Origin: an uncultured Anaerolineae bacterium | Lineage (GTDB): Bacteria; Chloroflexota; Anaerolineae; Anaerolineales; Villigracilaceae | Assembly: GCA_903822545.1 (NCBI GenBank) | Contig: CAIJPN010000141.1 | Location: 1 to 43,698 of the forward strand | DNA: 43,698 nucleotides | Direction of reading: 5' to 3' | In this document: positions 8,109 to 14,995 of the stretch, one piece after another | Position numbering within the stretch: the first letter of the stretch is position 1 | Layout of the letters: every line of letters starts with the position of its first letter | Notes under the pieces: model-generated | The model's database searches: none | Seen by the model: only the letters and a program-made list of their open reading frames with translations | What the model was told of the DNA's origin: nothing | Made by a program: the position numbers and the translations under genes

Positions 8109-8480
8109 ATGGCACTGGTCGAGCGATTTGAAGATATCCTGGCCTGGCAGGAAGCCCGAAAACTAGTTGGGGAGATTTACAAATTGACCAATATCGGCTC
8201 TTTGGCGAAAGATTTCGGGCTGAAAGACTAGCTTCAGAGAGCGGCGGTTTCTGCGATGACCAATATCGCTGAGGGCTTTGACTGCGATTCACAGGTTGAA
8301 TTTGCTCGCTTTTTAGGTATTGCCAGACGCTCGGCTGTTGAAGTCCAATCGCTTTTATATGTTGCATTGGATGTTGGTTACATCGATAAAAAGACATTCG
8401 ATGATGAATACGAGCAAGCCCGCAAAACCAAAGCCCTCATCGGTGGCTTCAAGCAGTCCTTGAAAAAACGTAACCCTTGA
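8109..8480 (+). pseudogene. four-helix-bundle protein (23S rRNA intervening-sequence/S23 type), amber-interrupted
   Basis: Read through one stop, this frame gives a 123-residue four-helix-bundle protein of the S23/IVP family. It starts [20 protein letters not shown] and contains AAVSAMTNIAEGFD and FLGIARRSAVEVQSLLYVALD. The stop is TAG at 8229-8231, codon 41. Relatives usually have glutamine there (RDQ-RRAAVS), so a single CAG-to-TAG change explains it. Re-initiation at the ATG at 8256 could give only the C-terminal 74 residues. The gene is flanked by CCTGACAC-type repeats, as these genes often are, and interrupts the AOR-aminotransferase operon. Family members include accessory proteins of diversity-generating retroelements, but no reverse transcriptase is present. 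Confidence 0.8.
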
Positions 8481-8545
8481 CCCTGATACCTGACACCTCG
8501 CACCTGACACTTTCTCACCTGACACTGGAGAACCTGACACATGAC
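8481..8545. repeat. right flank repeats: five CCTGA(C/T)AC-type units running into the next start codon
   Basis: ACCTGACAC-like units recur at intervals of about 13-16 nt. The last unit abuts the ATG of the aminotransferase at 8541, and the GGAG used as its ribosome site (8527-8530) lies between two units. The repeat tract therefore forms the translation-initiation region of the downstream enzyme. Confidence 0.65.
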
Positions 8546-9821
8546 ACAGTTATATGATCAAAACTTCCCGCATTTGTCTCCCGTCTGGTCGCGGATTTTC
8601 CCGATCGAGGCGGAACGCGCCGAGGGGAGCTATATTTACGGCACCGATGGCCGCAAATATCTCGATTTCACATCTGGCATCGGTGTGACCAACACCGGCC
8701 ACTGCCACCCCAAAGTGGTGGCAGCCATCCGCGAGCAGGCCGGGCTGTTCCTGCATGCCCAGATCAACATCGTTGTCCACCAGCCGATGCTGCAATTGGT
8801 GGAAGAACTGCGCACGATTGCGCCCCCATCGATTGATACCTTTTTCTTCAGCAATTCCGGCGCTGAAGCAGTGGAAGGCGCGCTCAAGCTGGCGCGCTCG
8901 GCCACCGGGCGCTCAGCCGTGATCGTTTTTACGGGCAGTTTCCACGGGCGAACTGCCGGGGCGATGGCGCTGACCACCTCCAAGACCGGCTACAAAGGCC
9001 AGTCGCAGCTGATGCCCTCGGGCGTGTATGTGGCCCCCTTCCCATATGCCTACAAGCTGGGAATGAGCGAAGCCGAAGCCAGCGATTACTCCCTGAATGC
9101 GCTGGAAGAACTGCTCGTCTCGCAGATCGCCCCGCACGATGTGGCCGCCATCCTGATCGAACCGGTGCTGGGTGAGGGCGGTTACGTGCCTCCGCCAGCC
9201 GCCTTCATGAAGGGCCTGCGCGAAATCTGTGACCGCACCGGCATCCTGTTGATTTTTGATGAAGTCCAGAGTGGGTTTGGGCGCACTGGCAAGTGGTTCG
9301 CCCAGGAGCACTATGGCGTCGTCCCAGACATTATGACCGCCGCCAAAGGCATCGCTTCGGGGATGCCGCTCTCGGGCGTGTTCAGCCGCCTTGACCTGAT
9401 GAAAAAGTGGCCGACCGGCTCGCATGGCGGCACCTACGGAGGCAACGCGGTAGCAATGGCGGCAGCGGTAGCCACCGTCAGGGCGATGAAGGAAGAGAAG
9501 ATGATTGAAAACTCCGCGGCGCGCGGTATCCAGCTCCAGACGGGACTGCGCAAGCTCCAGGAAGAGTATCCCCAAATTGGGGATGTGCGCGGCCTGGGCC
9601 TGATGGTCGGCACCGAGTTCGAAGTCGATGGAAAATACCAGAAATCCAAGGGGCTGGTAAAAAATGTCATCAACGCCGCCGAGAAGCGCAACCTGCTGCT
9701 GCTCTCCTGCGGGACGTTTGACAGCACCATCCGCTGGATTCCGCCGCTGAATGTGACCAGCGAGCAGATCAATGATGCGCTGGCGATTTTTGCGGACTCG
9801 CTCAAAGAAGCTGTAAAATAA
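8541..9821 (+). CDS. class-III (PLP) aminotransferase, 4-aminobutyrate/ornithine type
   Basis: A 426-residue class-III aminotransferase. Seen are the substrate/PLP motifs SNSGAEAVEGALKLARSAT near residue 105 and FHGRTAGAM near 135. LIFDEVQSGFGRTGKWFAQE lies near 235, and the PLP lysine is K269 in TAAKGIASGMPLSG. This group removes the terminal amino group of GABA, ornithine, putrescine or lysine, giving an omega-semialdehyde. Between two AORs it probably generates the aldehyde they oxidise; that link is inference. The start at 8541 is supported by GGAG 10 nt upstream, which lies inside the repeat tract that flanks the four-helix gene. Cytoplasmic. Confidence 0.93.
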   Translation: MTQLYDQNFPHLSPVWSRIFPIEAERAEGSYIYGTDGRKYLDFTSGIGVTNTGHCHPKVVAAIREQAGLFLHAQINIVVHQPMLQLVEELRTIAPPSIDTFFFSNSGAEAVEGALKLARSATGRSAVIVFTGSFHGRTAGAMALTTSKTGYKGQSQLMPSGVYVAPFPYAYKLGMSEAEASDYSLNALEELLVSQIAPHDVAAILIEPVLGEGGYVPPPAAFMKGLREICDRTGILLIFDEVQSGFGRTGKWFAQEHYGVVPDIMTAAKGIASGMPLSGVFSRLDLMKKWPTGSHGGTYGGNAVAMAAAVATVRAMKEEKMIENSAARGIQLQTGLRKLQEEYPQIGDVRGLGLMVGTEFEVDGKYQKSKGLVKNVINAAEKRNLLLLSCGTFDSTIRWIPPLNVTSEQINDALAIFADSLKEAVK

Positions 9822-9823
9822 TG

Positions 9824-9864
9824 GTCAAAGGTCGAAAGTCAAAACATGACTTTCGACCTTTGAC
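9824..9864. repeat. perfect 18-bp palindrome between the two aminotransferase genes
   Basis: Arms 9824-9841 (GTCAAAGGTCGAAAGTCA) and 9847-9864 are perfectly complementary around a 5-nt AAACA loop. Four T residues follow. It could be a weak terminator or processing site, but its composition resembles the repeat families beside the inserted small genes of this operon. Confidence 0.75.
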
Positions 9865-9882
9865 TTTTGACAAGAGAAAACT

Positions 9883-11232
9883 ATGAACCGCTCCCATCTC
9901 GAATCCCTGCTCAAATCTGAAGAAGCCCTCTTCCACCAGACCCACCCCCAATCCCATGCCCTCTACCAGCGCGCCCAAAAATCCCTGCAGGGCGGCGTGC
10001 CGATGTTGTGGATGATCCGCTGGGCGGGTTCCTTCCCCGTTTTTGTGAAAGAAGCCCACGGCGCGCACTTCACCGACGTGGATGGCCGCGATTATATTGA
10101 CTTCTGCCTGGGCGATACTGGCGCGATGACTGGTCACGGCCCGGCGGCCACGCTTGCGGCCATCAACGAACAGGCGGCCAAAGGCATCACGCTCATGCTG
10201 CCCTTCGAAGACGCCATCAGCGTTGGCGAAGAGCTTCAGCGCCGCTTTGGCCTGCCACTCTGGCAATTCACCCTGACCGCCACCGACGCCAATCGTCACG
10301 TCCTGCGCATGGCGCGCATGATCACCGGGCGCCCCAAAGTGCTGGTCTTCAACTACTGCTACCATGGCACCGTGGATGAAACCTTCATCGTGCTCGACGA
10401 GGAAGGCACACCCATCTCGCGCCCCAACAACATGGGGCCACAGGTGGACCCGATCCACACCACCAAAGTCATCGAGTTTAACGATGTCGCCGCGCTGGAA
10501 ACAGCACTTTCAGCGGGGGATGTGGCTGCCGTTTTGGCTGAACCTGTAATGACCAACATCGGCATCATCCACCCAGATCCAGGCTACCACGACGAACTGC
10601 GGAAACTGACCCGCAAATATGGCACCTATCTCATCATCGATGAAACCCACACCATCTGCACCGGCCCAGGTGGATACACCGCTGCGCACAAGCTGGAGCC
10701 AGATTTCCTGACCATCGGCAAGCCCCTGGCTGGAGGCGTCCCCGCCGCGGTATACGGTTTCACCCAAAAAGTGGCCGACGAATTCGTCGCCCGGCTGGAT
10801 GTGAACGACTCGGATGTTGGCGGAATCGGCGGCACCCTGGCCGGGAACGCCCTCTCCATCGCGGCGATGAAAGCCACCCTGGAGAACGTCCTGACCCCCG
10901 AGTTCTACGAAAAAGCCACCGCCTTGCAGGAAAAATTCACAGCCGGGGTTGAATCCGTCATCGCCGAATTCAACCTGCCCTGGATCGTCAAACGCCTGGG
11001 CAACCGTTCCGAATACTGGTTCCGCCCCAATCCGCCCAAGAACGGCGGCCAGGCTGCGGCAGCCATCGACCACGAACTGGACCGCTACATGCACCTGTAT
11101 ATGCTCAATCGCGGCATCCTGATGACCCCCTTCCACAACATGGCGCTCATCTCCCCCGAAACCACCCAGGCAGATGTGGATTACCACACCAAGGTGTTCA
11201 GGGATGCGGTGGGTTCCCTGTTCGGGAAGTAG
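9883..11232 (+). CDS. class-III aminotransferase, glutamate-1-semialdehyde-aminomutase-like subgroup
   Basis: A 449-residue fold-type-I PLP enzyme of the aspartate-aminotransferase-family/GSA group. An N-terminal RAQKSLQGGVPM segment precedes VDGRDYIDFCLGDTGAMTGHG. YHGTVDET, LIIDETHTICTGPGGYTA and the PLP lysine K280 in TIGKPLAGGVPAAVYG complete the core. There are no hem genes nearby, and the typical HemL sequence is not matched, so a catabolic aminotransferase or aminomutase is more likely than tetrapyrrole synthesis. It follows the first aminotransferase by 61 nt, a gap filled by an 18-bp palindrome, and lies in the AOR operon. A purine-rich AAGAG lies upstream of the ATG. Substrate not assignable. 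Confidence 0.88.
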   Translation: MNRSHLESLLKSEEALFHQTHPQSHALYQRAQKSLQGGVPMLWMIRWAGSFPVFVKEAHGAHFTDVDGRDYIDFCLGDTGAMTGHGPAATLAAINEQAAKGITLMLPFEDAISVGEELQRRFGLPLWQFTLTATDANRHVLRMARMITGRPKVLVFNYCYHGTVDETFIVLDEEGTPISRPNNMGPQVDPIHTTKVIEFNDVAALETALSAGDVAAVLAEPVMTNIGIIHPDPGYHDELRKLTRKYGTYLIIDETHTICTGPGGYTAAHKLEPDFLTIGKPLAGGVPAAVYGFTQKVADEFVARLDVNDSDVGGIGGTLAGNALSIAAMKATLENVLTPEFYEKATALQEKFTAGVESVIAEFNLPWIVKRLGNRSEYWFRPNPPKNGGQAAAAIDHELDRYMHLYMLNRGILMTPFHNMALISPETTQADVDYHTKVFRDAVGSLFGK

Positions 11233-11238
11233 CTTTTA

Positions 11239-11313
11239 ACGCGGATTACGCGGATTTGGCAGATTTCGCCGAAAATAAAAAATGCGTAATCCTTAAAATT
11301 AGCGAAATCCGCG
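11239..11313. repeat. 75-nt palindromic repeat, left copy flanking the GxxExxY gene
   Basis: This unit starts ACGCGGATTACGCGG and ends AGCGAAATCCGCG. Its two halves are imperfectly complementary, so it can fold as a long hairpin. It is a direct repeat of the unit at 11754-11828, with the same length. Confidence 0.85.
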
Positions 11314-11343
11314 TTTAGGCTTTTAATTTTTCAGGAGTCTTTT

Positions 11344-11769
11344 ATGCCACTTGTAGAAGAAGCCCTCTCGCACGAGATACTGAATGCCGCTTTTGAAGTG
11401 CATAATCGCCTTAAACCTGGTTTCCCAGAAGTGATTTATAAAAAGGCGATGATTCTTGAATTACGTGCAAGAAAGCATCAAGTGGAAGTTGAAAAGCGCA
11501 TTTTGGTATCTTATCGAGATGAAGTGATTGGCGAATATTTCCTTGATTTGGTTGTGGATGGCAAAGTTATTTTGGAGTTGAAGGCCGTTTCTGAGATTAT
11601 GCCGGTTCACAAACAACAAGCCCTGGGTTATGTTCGTGCATCTGGTTTGCCGCTTGCGCCTGTCATTAACTTCGGCGGCGAAAGTGTAACCCATGCCCGG
11701 ATTGCCAATACACGAGGAAAAAGGATTGTTCCCGAATTGGCAAAAAAAATAAAACGCGGATTACGCTGA
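11344..11769 (+). CDS. GxxExxY protein (PD-(D/E)XK-like small protein)
   Basis: A 141-residue member of the GxxExxY family. The name-giving motif is GFPEVIY in HNRLKPGFPEVIYKKAM. A PD-(D/E)XK-like core reads YFLDLVVDGKVILELKAV, with the D and the E-x-K positions intact. Function is unknown; a nuclease-like role is inferred only from the motif. AGGAG lies 7 nt before the ATG. The last codons (CGC GGA TTA CGC TGA) and the stop lie inside the right-hand 75-nt repeat, so the repeat contributes the protein's C-terminus. Gene plus repeats form a cassette inserted between an aminotransferase and AOR 2, unrelated to their metabolism. Confidence 0.85.
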   Translation: MPLVEEALSHEILNAAFEVHNRLKPGFPEVIYKKAMILELRARKHQVEVEKRILVSYRDEVIGEYFLDLVVDGKVILELKAVSEIMPVHKQQALGYVRASGLPLAPVINFGGESVTHARIANTRGKRIVPELAKKIKRGLR

Positions 11770-11828
11770 TTGGGCGAATTTCGCCCAAAAATATCAATGC
11801 GTAATCCGAAATATCAGCGAAATCCGCG
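11754..11828. repeat. 75-nt palindromic repeat, right copy flanking the GxxExxY gene
   Basis: This copy starts ACGCGGATTACGCTGATT and ends ATCAGCGAAATCCGCG. It aligns with 11239-11313 over its whole length in the same orientation. It contains the stop codon of the GxxExxY gene and ends 18 nt before the AOR 2 start, just ahead of its AAAGGTGAG ribosome site. Confidence 0.85.
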
Positions 11829-11846
11829 ATAAAAGGTGAGAAAACC

Positions 11847-13550
11847 ATGCAAATCTGGCGAGTGAACGTAAAAACCCAAACTTTTACCAAAGAACCCGTC
11901 CCGCCGAGTTGGGAAAAGCTGGGCGGGCGCGGGCTGCTGGCGCGCATTATGCTCGATGAAGTGCCGCCCGATTGTTATCCACTGGGGCCGCGCAATAAGT
12001 TGATTTTTGCCCCCGGCCTGTTGGTGGGACACATGATTTCGTCCACTGACCGCATTTCGATTGGCGGAAAGTCACCGCTGACGGGCGGCATTAAGGAAGC
12101 CAACGCCGGTGGCCGCACCGGGCTGCACCTGGCGACGATGGGCGTCAAGGCGCTGATTATCGAAGATGCCCCGGCTGGCAACGAGCTGTGGGTGCTGCAC
12201 CTGAGCCTGGGCGGCGCGAAATGGGAAAAAGCCGAGGGGTTAACCGGGCTGGGGGTATATGACACCGCCCAAAAGCTGGTCGAACGCTACGGGGAGAAAG
12301 TTGCCATTTCGCTGATTGGCCCCGGCGGGGAGATGAAAATGCTCTCAGCTGGTATCCAGAACATCGACAAGGATAAAATCCCCAGCCGGATCGCGGCGCG
12401 CGGCGGTTTGGGCGCGGTAATGGCATCCAAAGGGTTAAAAGCGATCGTGTTCGACAATGCCGGGGGGCAGAAGCCGCCCATCCATGACCCGGAAGGTTTT
12501 AAATCCGCCCAAAAAGAGTTCACCACAGCGCTGATGAACCATCCACAGACCGCGATTTACCGCGATTATGGCACGGTGGCAATGGCGCAGATGTGCCAGG
12601 GCTTTGGCGGCCTGCCCACGCGCAATTTTTCGTCGGGAGTGTTCGAGCAAGTAGATTCGATTGGCGCGGAAGCCATGCGCGACCTGCTGCTGCGGCGCGG
12701 CGGCGAGTCGAACACCACGCACGCCTGCATGGCCGGCTGCACCATCCGCTGCTCCAATATTTTTGGCGGGGAAGACGGCAAATCGATCGTTTCGCCGCTG
12801 GAATTTGAAACCGTTGGTCTGATGGGTTCCAACCTGGGCATCGACTCGCTGGATGTGATTGCCCGGATGAACTGGGAAGTCAACGACCTGGGAGTGGATT
12901 CCATCGAAGCGGGCGCGGCGCTGGGCGTGGCCTGTGACGCCGGGCTGATGCAGTTCGGCGACGGAGCACGCGCGCTGGAACTGCTCCACGAGATGCGCCA
13001 GGGCACGCCGCTGGGACGCATCTTGGGCGGTGGCGCGGCAATGGTGGGCAAAGTCTATGGCATCGAGCGCGTGCCGGTGGCCAAGGGCCAGGCCATGAGC
13101 GCCTACGAGCCGCGCGCCATCAAAGGCATCGGCGTGACGTTTGCCACCTCGCCCCAGGGCGCCGACCACACCTGCGGGCAGACCATCCGCGCCAAGATCA
13201 ACCATCTCGACCCCAAGCCGCAAAAAGCCGCCTCGCTGGGCGCACAGTTGAATATGGCTGGCTATGATACGCTGGGCGCGTGCATTTTCTCGGCGTTTGG
13301 CTATGCCATCGTCCCGGCGGTTGTCCCGGCGCTGGTGAAGGCGCGCTACGGTTGGGACGTTCCAGCCGACTACCTGCAACAGCTTGGCCGCGAAACCATC
13401 AAAATGGAGCGCGAGTGGAACAAACAGGCCGGATTCACCAAAAAAGACGACCGCCTGCCCGAGTATATGACCCGCGAGCCGCTCCCGCCACACAACGCGG
13501 TTTTCGATATCAGTGAGGAAGACCTCGACACGATTTATGATAATTTGTAA
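11847..13550 (+). CDS. aldehyde:ferredoxin oxidoreductase family protein (AOR 2), YdhV-like cysteine pattern
   Basis: A 567-residue AOR-family tungstoprotein, shorter than AOR 1. The cluster cysteines are C294, C298 and C302 (CMAGCTIRC, spacing x3-x3 instead of x2-x3) with C479 in DTLGACIFS. From memory this spacing is characteristic of the branch that includes E. coli YdhV rather than classical archaeal AOR. The N-terminus has the pterin-binding GGRGLLARIML and GKSPLTGGIKEANAGGRTG blocks. AAAGGTGAG precedes the ATG. It ends the operon, and the stop codon is part of an inverted repeat followed by a terminator. A substrate different from that of AOR 1 is likely. Cytoplasmic. Confidence 0.93.
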   Translation: MQIWRVNVKTQTFTKEPVPPSWEKLGGRGLLARIMLDEVPPDCYPLGPRNKLIFAPGLLVGHMISSTDRISIGGKSPLTGGIKEANAGGRTGLHLATMGVKALIIEDAPAGNELWVLHLSLGGAKWEKAEGLTGLGVYDTAQKLVERYGEKVAISLIGPGGEMKMLSAGIQNIDKDKIPSRIAARGGLGAVMASKGLKAIVFDNAGGQKPPIHDPEGFKSAQKEFTTALMNHPQTAIYRDYGTVAMAQMCQGFGGLPTRNFSSGVFEQVDSIGAEAMRDLLLRRGGESNTTHACMAGCTIRCSNIFGGEDGKSIVSPLEFETVGLMGSNLGIDSLDVIARMNWEVNDLGVDSIEAGAALGVACDAGLMQFGDGARALELLHEMRQGTPLGRILGGGAAMVGKVYGIERVPVAKGQAMSAYEPRAIKGIGVTFATSPQGADHTCGQTIRAKINHLDPKPQKAASLGAQLNMAGYDTLGACIFSAFGYAIVPAVVPALVKARYGWDVPADYLQQLGRETIKMEREWNKQAGFTKKDDRLPEYMTREPLPPHNAVFDISEEDLDTIYDNL

Positions 13551-13614
13551 GACGGGCTTAAGTCCGTCTTACAAAAAAAACTTCCGGGCAAAGGCTCGGA
13601 AGTTTTTATTTTTT
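13546..13614. terminator. double hairpin, bidirectional terminator between convergent genes
   Basis: The first hairpin (TTTGTAAGACGG / CCGTCTTACAAA) overlaps the AOR 2 stop codon. The second has arms AACTTCCG (13579-13586) and CGGAAGTT (13597-13604), followed by a T-rich tract. An A-run on its left gives a U-tract for the minus strand. It would stop both AOR 2 transcripts and those of the converging kinase gene. Confidence 0.8.
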
Positions 13615-14848
13615 AGCGCGCCAGCAACCCCGGAGGAGTGACTGGCAGTTGCAGGAAAAACGTACAGCCCGGCAGGTTTGCTTCATCGCAGCCGGAGCTT
13701 TCCACCCAGACCCGGCCACCGTGAGCCTTAGCTACGCCACGCACAATCGCCAGCCCCAGGCCGGGGCCACCGCCTTTGAAACTGGTCTTGCCGGAAGAGT
13801 GCAGCGAAACGCTACCCACCTGGTAAAACTTCTCAAAGACCAGTTCGTGGTGCTCGGGGTCAAGACCAATGCCAGTATCGCGGATGGCAATCTCCACGCC
13901 GGGAGCATTGTCCGGCATTGTTACCGGGCGAGTACTGACGAAAATCTTCCCACCATCGGGCGTGTATTTGATGGCATTGATTAAAATCTGGTGAAGAGCT
14001 TTTTGAATCAAAGATGGATTGGCGCAGATGTCGGGAGTGTCATCAGGCTGGTCAACCAAAACCTGGAGTTTTCGCTCTTCAGCGGCTTTATCAAAACTGT
14101 GAACAACATCATTGATAATCTGCTTGAGCAGCACCGGACCGGGCGTGATCTTAACAGCTTCGGAGTCAATGCGAGTCACGTCCAACATCAGGTTAACCAC
14201 TTCGTGCATCCGGTCAGCACCTTTGATAATGCCATCGATCACACTGCTCAGGCCGGGGTTGGCAGCAATATCCGGCGAAGAGCGCAGCACGGTAACGTAT
14301 CCTTTCAGCACGGTCAACGGCGTGCGCAATTCGTGAGCGGCCACCTGGATAAATTCCATTTTGTTGCGGTCAAGCTGGCGCAAGGTTTTGTTATTCTTTT
14401 GCAGTTCGGTAATGGCCAACTGGTCATTGGAACGTATCCGATCCAGTGTGATACGGATAATATCAATCGCCATGTGCGGGCTGCGGCTCAGGATAGTCTC
14501 AAAGTCCTGTTTTTCCATCTCAAGCACGGTGCAGGTAGATGTGGTGCGCACGGTCGCGGCACGCGGCGCGTTCTGGATCAACGCCATTTCACCAACCAGG
14601 TCACCCTTGCCGCCCAAACGCAAGATGCGCTCCCCTTCATGATCGATCATCTTCTTGGAAATGACGACACTGCCTTCCGCGATGATGTAAAAAACATCTT
14701 CGTAGGCGCCTTCCTGGCACAGGATGTGTTCTGGCGGATAAGTACACAATTCCGTCAAGGAAGCCATTTCTTGCAGTTCCGTCTCTTCCAGCCCTTTGAA
14801 CGCAAGTTTTAGCAGGGAAATTTTGTCATAACTGTGCAAATCGTCCAT
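13613..14848 (-). CDS. cyclic-nucleotide-binding-domain sensor histidine kinase
   Basis: A 411-residue kinase with no membrane segment. An N-terminal cNMP-binding (CAP_ED) domain covers about residues 15-130 (GGKGDLVGEMALIQNAPRAATV). A short coiled linker leads to a HisKA domain with H172 in FIQVAAHELRTPL. A HATPase_c domain follows with HQILINAIKYTPDGG, DTGIGLDP and GPGLGLAIV. No receiver domain or partner regulator is adjacent. The input could be a nucleotide second messenger, although CAP_ED domains also work without a ligand. A TATAAT (14862-14857) lies only 8 nt before the ATG and no ribosome site is present, so the message is probably leaderless. The gene converges on AOR 2. Confidence 0.92.
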   Translation of the reverse strand: MDDLHSYDKISLLKLAFKGLEETELQEMASLTELCTYPPEHILCQEGAYEDVFYIIAEGSVVISKKMIDHEGERILRLGGKGDLVGEMALIQNAPRAATVRTTSTCTVLEMEKQDFETILSRSPHMAIDIIRITLDRIRSNDQLAITELQKNNKTLRQLDRNKMEFIQVAAHELRTPLTVLKGYVTVLRSSPDIAANPGLSSVIDGIIKGADRMHEVVNLMLDVTRIDSEAVKITPGPVLLKQIINDVVHSFDKAAEERKLQVLVDQPDDTPDICANPSLIQKALHQILINAIKYTPDGGKIFVSTRPVTMPDNAPGVEIAIRDTGIGLDPEHHELVFEKFYQVGSVSLHSSGKTSFKGGGPGLGLAIVRGVAKAHGGRVWVESSGCDEANLPGCTFFLQLPVTPPGLLAR

Positions 14849-14856
14849 TACTCAGT

Positions 14857-14862
14857 ATTATA
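14857..14862 (-). promoter_or_regulatory. -10 element of the cNMP-type kinase gene (leaderless candidate)
   Basis: A perfect TATAAT on the minus strand ends 8 nt before the ATG at 14848. I see no convincing -35 at 16-18 bp. Transcription would start at or within one base of the start codon. Confidence 0.45.
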
Positions 14863-14995
14863 TACCCATCACGGGTGAGAATTGCACTTTTTCTAAAGCG
14901 GAAAGCGGAATTTTACGAAGCTTTTTATTGCGATTTGGTGATAAAAATGGAAAACTGTTGCACAACATCAAATAAATTACCAGGAGAATGTTTTC

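Noticed and set aside
8229..8231. Amber codon read as an inserted amino acid (pyrrolysine or suppressor)
   Set aside because: No pyl genes or other in-frame amber codons are seen in the window, and relatives carry glutamine at this site. A point mutation is simpler.
8109..8480. A diversity-generating retroelement around the four-helix-bundle gene
   Set aside because: No reverse transcriptase, template repeat or variable repeat is visible in the surrounding sequence.
9883..11232. Naming the second aminotransferase hemL
   Set aside because: The sequence is only broadly GSA-like, there are no tetrapyrrole genes nearby and the operon is catabolic.
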